A stretch of 64,000 nt of DNA from UBA11051 sp964390495 (GCA_964390495.1 CAYMIN010000013.1:38688-102687), one strand, 5' to 3'; positions 35,626 through 44,940 are shown, counted from the first letter of the stretch. A program made the numbers and translations. Notes: generated from the sequence alone by a model not told the origin.

Positions 35626-37818
35626 CTAACTGCCCGAGGTGGCTTTCCCGCTCAGCAGCCGCACATTGACCACGTCAATAAGCTGCGCGATGCGCTCCAG
35701 CACATGGTCGAGATCCTGGCGGCGGCTGATTTCGAGGGTAAGCTCCAGCCGCGCCAGGTGCGAGGCGGCTTGTTCGGCCCGCGCCACGGCGATATTGATA
35801 TCGGCGTCACTGATGATGGCGGTGATATGTGACAGCAGCCCGACCCGGTCCACCGCTACGACCTCGATGTCCTGCCGAAAGAGAGCCTCTTGATCCCCCG
35901 CTGACCAGGTCAGCTCCACGATCCGTTCCGGCTCCAACTGCGCCCGATAAGCCAGGTTCTTGCAGTCGGCCCGATGGATCGCCAGCCCCGACCCCCGCGT
36001 GATATAGCCGCGGATCGGGTCACCCGGCAGCGGGTTGCAGCATTTGGAGATGCGCGAGTGGAACCCATTCACCCCGCCGGCCGATACCGGCAGCGGCCCG
36101 GTCCCGCGTGCTAGCTGCTCCGGCGACACCTCGGTAGGCAGCAGCCGCTGCGCCTCCTCGACTAGGCTGTCGGGCTTGGCCGTTTTCTCCAGCATGTGGT
36201 CAACCACGGTCTGCGCCTCGATGACGCCGTAGCCGATGGCGGCCAGCAGCGAGGCCTCATCCTGGTAGTCCAGATGCGCCGCGACTTCGGCCCGGTCCAC
36301 CGCCTGCACCTGGTCGCGCGCGGCCGGACTTAGCCGCGCAATCGCCCGCTGCAGCCGCTCGCTGCCGATGGCGATATTCTCCTGCCGGCTCTTCTCGCGC
36401 AGGTAGCGACGCACCTTGGCCTTAGCATGCGAGCTTTGCACCAGCCGCAGCCAGTCGTGCCGCGGCTGGCCGCTGGGTGAGGTGATGATCTTGGCGATGT
36501 CGCCGTTTTTTAGCTCGTAGTCCAGCCCCACCTGCTGGCCGTTGACGATCGCTCCCACGCACTGGTGTCCGACCTCGGTGTGGATGCGGTAGGCGAAGTC
36601 CAGCGGCCCGGCCCCGCGCGGCAGGTCAATCACATCACCATCGGGCGTGAAGACGAATACCTGGTCCTTGAACAGGTCCACCTGCAAAAGCTCCAGGAAC
36701 TCGTGGCTTTCCGACAGGTCGGTTTCTAGTTCCAGCACCTGCCGCAGCCAGGCCACCTGCTCGTCGAGCTGCCGGTCGGTCTCGCCCTCCTTGTAGCGCC
36801 AGTGCGAGGCCACACCATACTCGGCGGTCCGGTGCATGTCGTAGGTGCGGATCTGCAGCTCCATCGGCGCATGGTCCGGCCCCAGCACGGTGGTGTGCAG
36901 GGACTGATATTCATTGGACTTGGGCATGGCGATGTGGTCGGCGAAGGTATCGGGCACCGGCACCCACAAATCATGCACGATGCCCAGTACCGTGTAGCAC
37001 TGCGTGACATCGTTGACGATCACGCGCAGGGCGTTGAGGTCGCGCAGTTGGCTGAAGTCAACATTCTGGCTTCTCATCTTCTGGTAGATGCTGTAGATGT
37101 GTTTGGCGCGGCCCTGCACGGTGGCCGCGAGGCCGCCCTCGGCCAGTTGCTGCTCCATCTCCCGCCGCGCCCGCTCGATGATCTTCTGCCGCTCCTGCTG
37201 CGTCAGGCCGAGTTTATGGACGATCTCGCGGAAGGCCTCCGGCTCCAGGTGCCGCAGCGCCAGGTCCTCCATCTCGGCTCGCAGCTTCTGGATGCCCAGC
37301 CGGTGGCACAGCGGCGCGAAGATCTGCAGCGTCTCCTCGGCGGTGCGCAGCCGATTCTCCGGCGGCAGGTAGTCCAGGGTCCGCATATTGTGCAGCCGGT
37401 CGCTCAGCTTGATGAGCATCACGCGGATGTCCTCAGCCATTGCCAAAAACATCTTCCGCAAGTTCCGTGCCTGCTCTTCGCGATGCGAGGCGAAATCGAG
37501 CTTGCGTAGATTGGTGACGCCCTCCACCAGCCCGGCCACGGTATCGCCGAAGCGCTCCTGAATGTCAGCGGTGGATATGTCGGTGTCTTCAACGGTATCG
37601 TGGAGGAAGCCGCCGGCGATGGACATCTGGTCGCTCTCGATGTCCGCCAGCACGCCGCCCACCTCCAGAGGGTGGACTATGTAGGGGTCGCCGCTCAAGC
37701 GCTTCTGGCCACGGTGGGCTTTGGCGGCGAAATCGTAGGCATCCACCAGCAGCTCGCGATCTACTCCCGGCCAGTAGCCTGATACGCGCTGGATTACCTG
37801 CTCGACGGTGGTTGGCAT
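35626..37818 (-). CDS. Bifunctional (p)ppGpp synthetase/hydrolase (Rel/SpoT family)
   Basis: 730 residues. Makes and degrades the stringent-response alarmone ppGpp. In order: HD hydrolase domain with H50, the His-Asp pair H73-D74 (FLHDTVEDTD) and RLHNMRTLDYL; synthetase domain (DLNALRVIVNDVTQCYTVLG; NEYQSLHTTVLGPDHAPMEL; AEYGVASHWRYKEG); TGS domain (VFVFTPDGDVIDLPRGAGPL); and a C-terminal ACT domain (VVAVDRVGLLSHITAIISDA). The HD residues are intact, so hydrolase activity is expected. It stands alone on this strand behind a good promoter at 37920-37948. Confidence 0.95.
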   Translation of the reverse strand: MPTTVEQVIQRVSGYWPGVDRELLVDAYDFAAKAHRGQKRLSGDPYIVHPLEVGGVLADIESDQMSIAGGFLHDTVEDTDISTADIQERFGDTVAGLVEGVTNLRKLDFASHREEQARNLRKMFLAMAEDIRVMLIKLSDRLHNMRTLDYLPPENRLRTAEETLQIFAPLCHRLGIQKLRAEMEDLALRHLEPEAFREIVHKLGLTQQERQKIIERARREMEQQLAEGGLAATVQGRAKHIYSIYQKMRSQNVDFSQLRDLNALRVIVNDVTQCYTVLGIVHDLWVPVPDTFADHIAMPKSNEYQSLHTTVLGPDHAPMELQIRTYDMHRTAEYGVASHWRYKEGETDRQLDEQVAWLRQVLELETDLSESHEFLELLQVDLFKDQVFVFTPDGDVIDLPRGAGPLDFAYRIHTEVGHQCVGAIVNGQQVGLDYELKNGDIAKIITSPSGQPRHDWLRLVQSSHAKAKVRRYLREKSRQENIAIGSERLQRAIARLSPAARDQVQAVDRAEVAAHLDYQDEASLLAAIGYGVIEAQTVVDHMLEKTAKPDSLVEEAQRLLPTEVSPEQLARGTGPLPVSAGGVNGFHSRISKCCNPLPGDPIRGYITRGSGLAIHRADCKNLAYRAQLEPERIVELTWSAGDQEALFRQDIEVVAVDRVGLLSHITAIISDADINIAVARAEQAASHLARLELTLEISRRQDLDHVLERIAQLIDVVNVRLLSGKATSGS

Positions 37819-37919
37819 ATTCCCATCTCGCTACGCTTCCAATGCCGTCCGGGCCGGACCTGCAGCCCGACGGCGCGCGCCTCACAACAGACGCCCAGTG
37901 CGGCTTGCTTGTTCAGGTC

Positions 37920-37948
37920 AATATACCACACAAAACGCCCGCGCTCAA
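37920..37948 (-). promoter_or_regulatory. Sigma70-type promoter of the Rel gene
   Basis: TTGAGC (37948-37943), 17-base spacer, TATATT (37925-37920) on the minus strand, giving a leader of about 95 bases before the ATG. Confidence 0.7.
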
Positions 37949-38199
37949 TAAGCCCCGCATCGCGGTGTGAGAACCACGGCGGCGGCCAAGGCGTCGGGCA
38001 GGCGTTCAGATGTTGACCAGACGTAGCTGCCGCGGCGCGCCAGCTTGACCTGCCAGGCCTCGGCGTGGTATTCTGCATCTGGCCTTGACCAATTCCGCAA
38101 TGAGGTCTCCTGGGCGCAAGCCCCGGCTCCTGGGAGCGGGCTTGCGTTCGCGTGTCACCGATTGTAGCAACTGACCCCTGGCTGTGGAGAGATGAGGCC
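37949..38199. other. Divergent intergenic region with a long hairpin
   Basis: CGCAAGCCC (38115-38123) pairs with GGGCTTGCG (38138-38146), with an inner GCTCC/GGAGC stem. No gene is seen. The hairpin lies about 55 bases upstream of the acyl-CoA ligase start; its role is unknown. Confidence 0.5.
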
Positions 38200-39735
38200 A
38201 TGTCGCCGAGCAGCGCCAATAGTCTCGCTGAGGCGGGCATGCGGGCAGCCGCCTGCTGGGCCGAGCGACCGGCGCTGAGCTTCGGGGACCAGACCAGCAC
38301 CTACCAGGAGCTGCATCAGCAGACTTGTCGCCTGGCCGGCGGTTTCAGAGAGCTTGGCCTCGGTGAGGGCAGCCGGCTGGCTGTCATGATACCGAATTGC
38401 CCCGAGTTCGTACTCACATACATGGCCGCGAGCCATGTCGGGGCCACTGTGGTGCCGGTACCGGCTCTCTTGGGGGCCGAGGAGGTCGCCTATATCCTCA
38501 ACGATGTCGGCGCCCAGGCGATGGTCGTGGCGGAGGAGCTCGCGGCTATCGGCCACGGCGCGGCGCAACAGGCTGACACGGTCGAAGCCCTGGTGGTTTG
38601 CGGCGATACTCCGGAGCCTGACGCGGCTTGCTTCGGCGAGCTGATGGAGGCTACCGAGCCATTGGTTGAGCCGGCTGCGGTGTCCGCCGAGATGCCGGCG
38701 GTTATCATCTACACTTCCGGCACCACCGGCAAACCCAAGGGCGCAGTGCTGACACACCGGAACCTGCTGGCTAATGTGGAGGCTTGCCGGCAGGCTATCA
38801 GCATATCCGAAGAGGACGTTTTCGTCACCGTGCTGCCGCTGTTTCATTCCTTCGGGGCGACGGTATCCATGTTGCTGCCGATGTTCTGCGGCTGCCACAA
38901 TGTGCTTCTGCCGGGATTCTCGGCGCTGCATACGGTGGAGGCGATCCAACAGAACCGCGCCACCCTGGTCGCCGGCGTGCCGACGATGTACGCGCTGATG
39001 ATGCAGGTGACGGATGCCGGCGGCTATGACCTGAGCTCGCTGCGCTTCGCCGTCAGCGGCGGCGCAGCTTTGCCGGATGAGGTGTGTGTCAGCTTCGAGC
39101 AGACCTATGGTGTGCCGATAATCGAAGGCTACGGACCGACCGAGGCCTCGCCGGTGGTCAGTGTGAACCCGATTGACGGGCGGCGCAAGCTCGGCAGTGT
39201 CGGGCTGCCGCTGCCGGGTGTGGAGACTGTGATCGCCGATGACGACATGGCCGAGCTGCCTGTGGGTGCAATCGGCGAGATCTGCGTGCGCGGGCCGAAT
39301 GTCATGACCAGGTATCACAACGCCGAGGAGCTGACCAATGAGACGCTTGTCAACGGCTGGCTGCGAACCGGCGATATGGGGAAGCTGGATGAAGACGGCT
39401 ACCTCTATATCGTGGACCGCAAGAAGGACCTGATTATAGTCGGCGGCATCAACGTCTATCCACGTGAGGTGGAGGATTGCATAGCCGGGATGGCACAAGT
39501 GGCGGAGGTAGCGGTGGTGGGCGCACCCAGCAAGCTGCGCGGCGAAGTCGTGGCCGCCTATGTGGTGCTGAGAGAGGGCGCCGAAGCCAGCGCCCAGCAG
39601 ATTATTGACCACTGCCGGCGGCATCTGGCCCCGTACAAGGTGCCGAAACAGGTGCGCTTTGCCGATGGGTTGCCCAAGTCGCCGATCGGCAAGGTGCTGA
39701 AGCAGATGTTGAGATCGGCTAGCTCAATCGAATAA
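38200..39735 (+). CDS. AMP-forming acyl-CoA synthetase (long-chain fatty-acid-CoA-ligase-like)
   Basis: 511 residues from the ATG at 38200 (GGAGA nine bases upstream). Activates a carboxylic acid as acyl-AMP and then acyl-CoA. Seen: P-loop 'VIIYTSGTTGKPKGAVLTHR', 'EGYGPTEASPVVSVNPI', the hinge 'LRTGDMGKLDEDGYLYIVDR' with KKDLIIVGGINVYPREVE, and the catalytic Lys in 'PKSPIGKVLKQML'. The chain-length specificity cannot be read from sequence; the order of motifs fits FadD/class I ligases. It is followed by two M16 peptidases on the same strand, with no evident functional link. Confidence 0.9.
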   Translation: MSPSSANSLAEAGMRAAACWAERPALSFGDQTSTYQELHQQTCRLAGGFRELGLGEGSRLAVMIPNCPEFVLTYMAASHVGATVVPVPALLGAEEVAYILNDVGAQAMVVAEELAAIGHGAAQQADTVEALVVCGDTPEPDAACFGELMEATEPLVEPAAVSAEMPAVIIYTSGTTGKPKGAVLTHRNLLANVEACRQAISISEEDVFVTVLPLFHSFGATVSMLLPMFCGCHNVLLPGFSALHTVEAIQQNRATLVAGVPTMYALMMQVTDAGGYDLSSLRFAVSGGAALPDEVCVSFEQTYGVPIIEGYGPTEASPVVSVNPIDGRRKLGSVGLPLPGVETVIADDDMAELPVGAIGEICVRGPNVMTRYHNAEELTNETLVNGWLRTGDMGKLDEDGYLYIVDRKKDLIIVGGINVYPREVEDCIAGMAQVAEVAVVGAPSKLRGEVVAAYVVLREGAEASAQQIIDHCRRHLAPYKVPKQVRFADGLPKSPIGKVLKQMLRSASSIE

Positions 39736-39756
39736 GAAAAAGCAGGGAAAGAAGCG

Positions 39757-41130
39757 ATGAGTTCACGCAGAGTTGCCATCCTGATCGGGATTGCCGTAGC
39801 GGTTATATGGGCGGCCGGGGTGCAGGCGGCGCCGGTGCTCGACGGCGCTAATGTGAAGCTGAAGGTCCTGGACAACGGCCTGCGGGTGGTGGTCAAGGAG
39901 GAGCGCACCTGGCCGGTCGTGACTATGGGGATGTATATCAAGGCCGGCAGCTTGCACGAGGCCGCCGACCAGGTCGGAGCCGCGCATCTGGTCGAGCATC
40001 TGCTGTTCGAGGCCGAGCCGGCCGACGGCGAAGCTAAGGTGGCCGGGTATATCGAGGGGATCGGCGGGCGGATGGTCGCCCACACCGGCCGCGACTTCAC
40101 CCATGTGGACATCACCGTCGCGAGCAATTACGTGGAGACGGCGCTCGAGCGCCTGATCAAGACGGTGTTGGCGGCCGAGTTTGATGAGGCGGCGGTGGTG
40201 CACGAACAGCAGGTGGTGTCTCGTGAGATCGCCGACATCACCGAGGGGGCCACCGGGACGATGGAGTTTGCGCTGTGGGACCTGGCCTTCGCGAACCACC
40301 CCTATGGGCGTCCCATCGGCGGCACGGTCGAGGATGTGCGTAAGCTGACGGTGGCAAAGCTGCGGGAGTTCTATAACCGCTGCTACGTGCCGAACAACAT
40401 GTCGCTGGTGGTGGCAGGCCGGGTTGATCGGGACTGGCTGTGCAATCGGGTCCAGCAGCTTGTGGCGAACTATCCGGCCAAGCCCCTAGACTGGACCGAG
40501 CCGCCTCGGGAGACGGCCCAGAGCGAGGTGCGCAAGCATATCACCACGCGGGACAGTGAGATAACGGCGCTGGCTTACGCCTGGCATGCGCCGGGGATGC
40601 CGGACAAGCGCGATATCTGCGCGACCGACCTGATCTACATCATCCTGGGGCAGACGAGAACGGGCCGGCTTCAGCAGGTGCTGGTGAAAGAGAACCAATG
40701 GGCCTCCAATGTTGATATAACCTATCTGACCCAGCGCCATCCCGGACTGTTCATCATTCGGGTGGCGGTGCTGGAGAAGAACGAGCCGGTAGTGCGCAAG
40801 ACGATCCTGGAGCAGGTTGAGCGGCTGGCAAATGAGAGAATCAGCGAGCAGGAACTGGCGCGCGCCAAGCTGCTTTTGCGCACCGAATACGCCTTCGGCA
40901 ACGAAAGCTACAGCGGCCAGGTCACCTCGATGGGCTTCTACGAGGGGATTGACACCTACCAGTTCGCGATTGAGTACATTGACCAAGTGAATGCAGTAAC
41001 CGCTGAGGATATCCAGGCGGTTGCGCGCAAGGTCTTCCAGCCGGACAGCTACAGCCTGGTGATACTGCGCCGGGAGAAGGATGCGCCGCCGACCCGGGAG
41101 GTGAAGCTGCTTTGTCCCGCCGCTTCCTGA
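39757..41130 (+). CDS. M16-family zinc peptidase (catalytic member of a pair)
   Basis: 457 residues. Signal peptide at residues ~6-25 (VAILIGIAVAVIWAAGVQAA). The inverted zinc motif HxxEH is present as H77-L-V-E80-H81 in GAAHLVEHLLFEAE, and the third ligand is expected in 'VVHEQQVVSREI', about 75 residues on. The C-terminal half carries the usual 'Y.N...L...G' region (RCYVPNNMSLVVAGRV). It overlaps the next gene, a degenerate M16, by 19 bases, so the pair probably forms a heterodimer of active and inactive subunits in the periplasm or outside the cell. Confidence 0.92.
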   Translation: MSSRRVAILIGIAVAVIWAAGVQAAPVLDGANVKLKVLDNGLRVVVKEERTWPVVTMGMYIKAGSLHEAADQVGAAHLVEHLLFEAEPADGEAKVAGYIEGIGGRMVAHTGRDFTHVDITVASNYVETALERLIKTVLAAEFDEAAVVHEQQVVSREIADITEGATGTMEFALWDLAFANHPYGRPIGGTVEDVRKLTVAKLREFYNRCYVPNNMSLVVAGRVDRDWLCNRVQQLVANYPAKPLDWTEPPRETAQSEVRKHITTRDSEITALAYAWHAPGMPDKRDICATDLIYIILGQTRTGRLQQVLVKENQWASNVDITYLTQRHPGLFIIRVAVLEKNEPVVRKTILEQVERLANERISEQELARAKLLLRTEYAFGNESYSGQVTSMGFYEGIDTYQFAIEYIDQVNAVTAEDIQAVARKVFQPDSYSLVILRREKDAPPTREVKLLCPAAS

Positions 41131-42467
41131 CAACAGTGGCTCTACTAGGGCTGATTATCGCACCGGCACTGAAGGTACAGGCCGCCGAGCAGGACCTGGT
41201 TACCCGCCGCACGCTCGCCAACGGCCTGCATCTGAGCGTGGTTGTGGACCCGCTGACCGACCTGGCAGCTTGCCATCTGGCGCTGGACATCAGCGCCGCA
41301 GACTTCCCGGAACAGCAGGCCGGCATCACCGAAATCATCCAGCAGTTGATGCTCGATAAGCTCAGGGCGCGGGTCACGGCTTCAGGAGAGCTAGCCGAGA
41401 TCTACGATGCGGTCAGCGCCGGCGGCAGCTTTGCAGTCGGGGCTGATGACGAATACGTCGAGGCCCAGGCGGCGCTGCCCTGCGAACTGCTGTCCGAGGC
41501 GCTGCAAACCACCGGCGACCTGTTCTTCGGCTCCCAGGAGTTCACTGACGAGCAGCTTGGGGAGGCCAAGGCCGCCATCGTCAAAACCTACGAGGGCTCG
41601 CTCAACGCCGTCGGCCAGCGGACCTTTAGGCTGTTCAGACGGGCGCTGCTGGGCAAGTCGCCGCTTGCCTATGATGTGTCAACGATCCTGACAGGCATTG
41701 CAGGCGTGACTACCAAGGACATCAGCGGCTGCCGGGCGCGGCTGTACGTTCCGTCGCGAGCCTACCTCACCGTAGTGTCGGCGCTGCCCGCCGAGCGTGT
41801 CATCGCCATCGCGGAGCAGGCCTTCGGCGACTATCCGGGGACCGCCGAGGCGCATGTGAGGCGAGCTATGAGCCGGCCCGCGGCGTCAGTCGTGCGGGTG
41901 GGAAGCGGCGAGGGCATGGCTCATGCCTCGCTGATTATCGGCGTGCCCCTGGCGCCCTATGGCACACGGGAGTTTGCCGCCGGCCAGGTCGCGTATATGC
42001 TGCTGGCGGGCCGCGATGGGCGGCTGACCAGCGACCAGATGCTGCAGCGAGGCTTCGGGCTGATGCTGCCGCGCAGCCTCTATGAGGAGCAGCCGGCCTT
42101 CCAGGTCATCCCTCCCGGTCCGATGAGCGTGCCGGTGATCGCGGTGCATGTAGTGGCCAATCCGGCGTTCATCGAGGACGCGCGGCTGCAGGTGCTGGGC
42201 CATGTGGAGGCGATACGGCAGGGGCAATTCAGCGAAGAGGAGCTGCAGGCGGCCAAGGACCAGCTCACCAACCAGTACGCGCTGGCCTACAATACTTATC
42301 TGTCGCGGGCGCAGTTGATCAACCTCAACGCCCTGTTCGGTGGCGATCCGCAACTCAACGGCGATTTTCCGGAGCTAATCGCCTCCATCTCGGCTGAGGA
42401 GGTCGTCAAAGCCGCGCAAAAGTATTTCGCATACCACGCGATCGGGGTGCAAATGCCGGCCAACTAG
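41112..42467 (+). CDS. M16-family peptidase-like protein lacking the zinc motif
   Basis: 451 residues from a TTG at 41112 with GGGAGGTGAA upstream, inside the end of the preceding gene (translational coupling). Signal peptide at residues ~5-24 (FLTTVALLGLIIAPALKVQA). The place of HxxEH is taken by 'AGITEIIQQLMLDKL', so it cannot bind zinc in the usual way. The rest keeps the M16 plan (DEYVEAQAALPCELLSEALQ; YVPSRAYLTVVSALPAERVI; GVPLAPYGTREFAAGQVA). Known family pairs use such subunits for substrate binding. Confidence 0.88.
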   Translation: MSRRFLTTVALLGLIIAPALKVQAAEQDLVTRRTLANGLHLSVVVDPLTDLAACHLALDISAADFPEQQAGITEIIQQLMLDKLRARVTASGELAEIYDAVSAGGSFAVGADDEYVEAQAALPCELLSEALQTTGDLFFGSQEFTDEQLGEAKAAIVKTYEGSLNAVGQRTFRLFRRALLGKSPLAYDVSTILTGIAGVTTKDISGCRARLYVPSRAYLTVVSALPAERVIAIAEQAFGDYPGTAEAHVRRAMSRPAASVVRVGSGEGMAHASLIIGVPLAPYGTREFAAGQVAYMLLAGRDGRLTSDQMLQRGFGLMLPRSLYEEQPAFQVIPPGPMSVPVIAVHVVANPAFIEDARLQVLGHVEAIRQGQFSEEELQAAKDQLTNQYALAYNTYLSRAQLINLNALFGGDPQLNGDFPELIASISAEEVVKAAQKYFAYHAIGVQMPAN

Positions 42468-42482
42468 GCCCCAGGTAACGAC

Positions 42483-42501
42483 CTCGGGCAGGATGCCCGA
42501 G
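42483..42501. terminator. Perfect 7-bp hairpin after the M16 pair
   Basis: CTCGGGC-AGGAT-GCCCGAG, 15 bases after the M16 stop. It lacks a T-run, so it may be a weak terminator or a fragment of the CTCGGGC-type dispersed repeats. Confidence 0.4.
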
Positions 42502-42540
42502 CTGCGCAGTTCCAGTGGATCATTCGGGCTGATTCCATAA

Positions 42541-43011
42541 ATGGTGGTGATGGCGGTGATAGAAGGAGTACGTATCAAGCCACTGACTCGCCACGTTGAC
42601 GAGCGCGGATACGTGATGGAGATACTGCGCCGCGATGATGAGGAGTTTATGGAGTTCGGCCAGGCCTATATCTCGGCCTGCTTTCCCGGAATCGTCAAGG
42701 CATGGCACTGCCACGAGAAACAGTGGGACCACTTCTGCTGCCTGCGGGGTAATGCGAAGATCGGCCTGTTCGATGACCGGCCGGCCAGTAGCACTTGCGG
42801 CCAGGCGGAAGGTATCGTCATCGGCGAGCTTAACCCGGTGCTGATCCAGATCCCGCCGCTGGTATGGCACGGCATGGCCGCGCTGGGTGGCGAGCTGGCC
42901 GTGGTGCTGAATATCCCCACCGAGACCTATGAGCGCGAGAGTCCCGACGAACTACGCCGCGAGCCGTTCGACCCCGAAATCCCCTTCGAGTGGCATACCA
43001 AGGGCGGCTAG
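42541..43011 (+). CDS. dTDP-4-dehydrorhamnose 3,5-epimerase-like cupin
   Basis: About 150-156 residues; the start is uncertain (ATG 42541, ATG 42550 or GTG 42556, none with a strong site), and family alignment favours the last (IEGVRIKPLTRHVDERGYVM). Seen: 'FGQAYISACFPGIVKAWHCH', the cupin core 'FCCLRGNAKIGLFDDRP', 'ELNPVLIQIPPLVWHGMAAL' and the closing 'VVLNIPTETYERESPDELRR' typical of the RfbC group found outside classical rhamnose clusters. Isomerisation of a nucleotide-linked keto sugar is likely, but no other sugar genes are nearby. Confidence 0.85.
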   Translation: MVVMAVIEGVRIKPLTRHVDERGYVMEILRRDDEEFMEFGQAYISACFPGIVKAWHCHEKQWDHFCCLRGNAKIGLFDDRPASSTCGQAEGIVIGELNPVLIQIPPLVWHGMAALGGELAVVLNIPTETYERESPDELRREPFDPEIPFEWHTKGG

Positions 43012-43028
43012 CCAAAGGCGCGGAGGCT

Positions 43029-43868
43029 TCAATCCACGCTTGAGAGCGGATAGACTGCTACCTCGTAGGTGCCCGCCTTCACCGTCACCAGCAGGTAATG
43101 GTAAAATCCGCCGTTCTCGGGCTTTGCGTAGAGCGGTGCTCCTCCCCCAGCCGTAATGAAGTAGTCGATCTCGTCGCGCCGTGAGTGGTTATAGAGATGC
43201 TCGTGGCCCATGAATACCGCGCTCACCTTGTGCTTGGCAAACAAGGCGTGGAGGCGGTCGCGCAAGGGGATGTCCACATCCATGGAGGAGCCGCGGTGGC
43301 CGTCCACCGGAAACAGCGGTCGGTGCAGAGCCACAAAGATGAAGTCGGCATCCTTGGCCTGTGTCAGGTCATCCATCAGCCACTGCCACTGCTCCCCCTT
43401 GATGGTCCCTTCCTGGCCGGGGATCTCGCTGTCCAGGATGATGAAATGGCAGTTGGCGCGGTCGAAGGAGTAGCGGCGGGACTGGAAGTACTCCTCGAAT
43501 ATCCTCGCATTGGCGGTGGACCCCCGGATGTCGTGGTTGCCGGTGCTGAACGCCACGGGGATGTCACCGGCCATCTTCAGCGGCATCAAGGCCTCGAAGA
43601 AGCGGTAGTATTGCTGGCGGACGACCTGGGGATCGGTGCTGCCCTCGATGTAGTCACCGGTGCCGATCACGAAGGCCGGGTTATGCTGCACCATGTTCTC
43701 CACCAGCCGGCGGGTGATGCCGAGGCGCTCATAGTTCGGGCCGGGGCGGCTGTCGCCGAATACCGCGAAGACCAGCTCATCATCCGCCGCCAGACAGTAG
43801 GCGCTGCCAACAACCGCGACGAATGCCAGCAGTAAGACCAACGCCTGTGCTACCCGTGCGCGATTCAT
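43029..43868 (-). CDS. Exported calcineurin-like metallophosphoesterase
   Basis: 279 residues from the second of two adjacent ATGs, with AGGAGGG upstream; using the first adds one Met. Signal peptide at residues ~6-28 (AQALVLLLAFVAVVGSAYC), with an L-x-x-x-C stretch but no clear lipobox. Metal motifs: FGDSRPG (Arg replaces the His of DxH), GTGDYIEG, STGNHDIRG, ALHRPLFP and MGHEHLYNHSRR. The replacement in the first motif is common in extracellular members. The gene converges with the epimerase-like gene. Confidence 0.88.
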   Translation of the reverse strand: MNRARVAQALVLLLAFVAVVGSAYCLAADDELVFAVFGDSRPGPNYERLGITRRLVENMVQHNPAFVIGTGDYIEGSTDPQVVRQQYYRFFEALMPLKMAGDIPVAFSTGNHDIRGSTANARIFEEYFQSRRYSFDRANCHFIILDSEIPGQEGTIKGEQWQWLMDDLTQAKDADFIFVALHRPLFPVDGHRGSSMDVDIPLRDRLHALFAKHKVSAVFMGHEHLYNHSRRDEIDYFITAGGGAPLYAKPENGGFYHYLLVTVKAGTYEVAVYPLSSVD

Positions 43869-43920
43869 CATATCAGCACCCTCCTGAATTGGAGGCCCGT
43901 GTGAGGTTAGCGGGCGCGCC

Positions 43921-44940
43921 TCAGATGATCTTGGTCAATTCGTCCTGGTCATAGCGCGGCATCTCGTGGGCCCGGCCGCCTCGGTGCAAGTTGACGCCCT
44001 GGTCCGCCGGCACCGCTTCACCGATGATGGCGGCCGCTATCTTCGCCTGGTGCAGCGCCTCGGCAATCGCCCCAGCATCCTCCGGCGCACAGGCCACCAA
44101 GAGGCTGCCTGAGGCGATCAGCCCGAGTGGGTCCAGGCTGAATAGCTTGCAAATGTGGCGAGCTTCCTCCAGAAGTGGAATCGCCTCTTCGTCAATCCTC
44201 AGACCGACCCCGCCGGCTTCGGCCATCTCCCATAGTCCGGTCGCCAGTCCGCCCTCGGTGGGATCGTGCATGGCATGGACCTGGCCGTTGGCGATCGCGG
44301 TCCGGGCCTCGGTGAGTACCGATATGCCGGGATCGAAAAGCATCCGCGCACAGCGCTGCAGCGTTGCCTCGGAGAAGCCGGCCTGCCGCAGTTCGTCGGG
44401 CTTCTCTCGAGCGATCAGCGCCGTAGCCTCGACCGGAGCCTGCTTGGTGAGAATGATAGCGTCACCAACCTGCAGGCCCTCCGGCGTAATCAGGCGGTCT
44501 TTGGGCACCTGGCCGAGCATCTGGCCGACCACAATCGGCCGCGCCAGGTCATAGGTGATTTCGGTATGGCCGCCGACCAGGGTAATCTGCAGCTCTTGGC
44601 AGGCGGCACTGATCTGCTCGAATATATCGGCGACCATCTCCTCGGTCGCCGCGTTATCGGGCAGCAGCGCGGTGGCCAAAAACCAACGCGGCGCACCACC
44701 GCTGGTGGCGATGTCGTTGGCATTGACGTTGACGACGTAATAGCCGATAGCATCGGTGGCGAAGGTGACCGGGTCGGCCTTGGCGAGCAGGTAGGTATCA
44801 GCACCGTTGTCGAGCACGGCGACATCGCGGCCGATGCCCGGCCCTAGAATCACGCTGGGATCGCTGCAAGGGATCACTCCCAGCAGTCGGCGCAAGGTCG
44901 CGGCGTCCAGCTTGCCGACCGGCAGCAGACTTTGGCTCAT
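43921..44940 (-). CDS. AIR synthase-related (PurM/HypE-like) protein
   Basis: 339 residues. The fold is that of ATP-dependent PurM/HypE/ThiL/SelD enzymes: 'GPGIGRDVAVLDNGADTYLL', 'YYVVNVNANDIATSGGAPRW' (metal- and nucleotide-binding DxA/S), 'LVGGHTEITYDLARPIVVGQ' and 'MHDPTEGGLATGLWEMAEAG', closest to HypE. The HypE C-terminal 'PRIC' Cys is absent, so hydrogenase maturation is unlikely. Its ATG overlaps the HAD gene stop (ATGA), which shows coupling with a phosphatase. The reaction is unknown. Confidence 0.85.
   Translation of the reverse strand: MSQSLLPVGKLDAATLRRLLGVIPCSDPSVILGPGIGRDVAVLDNGADTYLLAKADPVTFATDAIGYYVVNVNANDIATSGGAPRWFLATALLPDNAATEEMVADIFEQISAACQELQITLVGGHTEITYDLARPIVVGQMLGQVPKDRLITPEGLQVGDAIILTKQAPVEATALIAREKPDELRQAGFSEATLQRCARMLFDPGISVLTEARTAIANGQVHAMHDPTEGGLATGLWEMAEAGGVGLRIDEEAIPLLEEARHICKLFSLDPLGLIASGSLLVACAPEDAGAIAEALHQAKIAAAIIGEAVPADQGVNLHRGGRAHEMPRYDQDELTKII

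Noticed and set aside
34261..38199. DnaA boxes near the GC-skew change
   Set aside because: No TTATCCACA or one-mismatch cluster was recognised, so an origin is not annotated.
38155..39624. Leftward open frame of 489 codons opposite the acyl-CoA ligase gene
   Set aside because: The plus-strand protein has all AMP-ligase motifs; the antisense translation is His/Arg-rich without any domain.
43921..44940. Hydrogenase maturation protein HypE
   Set aside because: The fold is similar, but the C-terminal Cys motif of HypE is missing and no hydrogenase genes are nearby.
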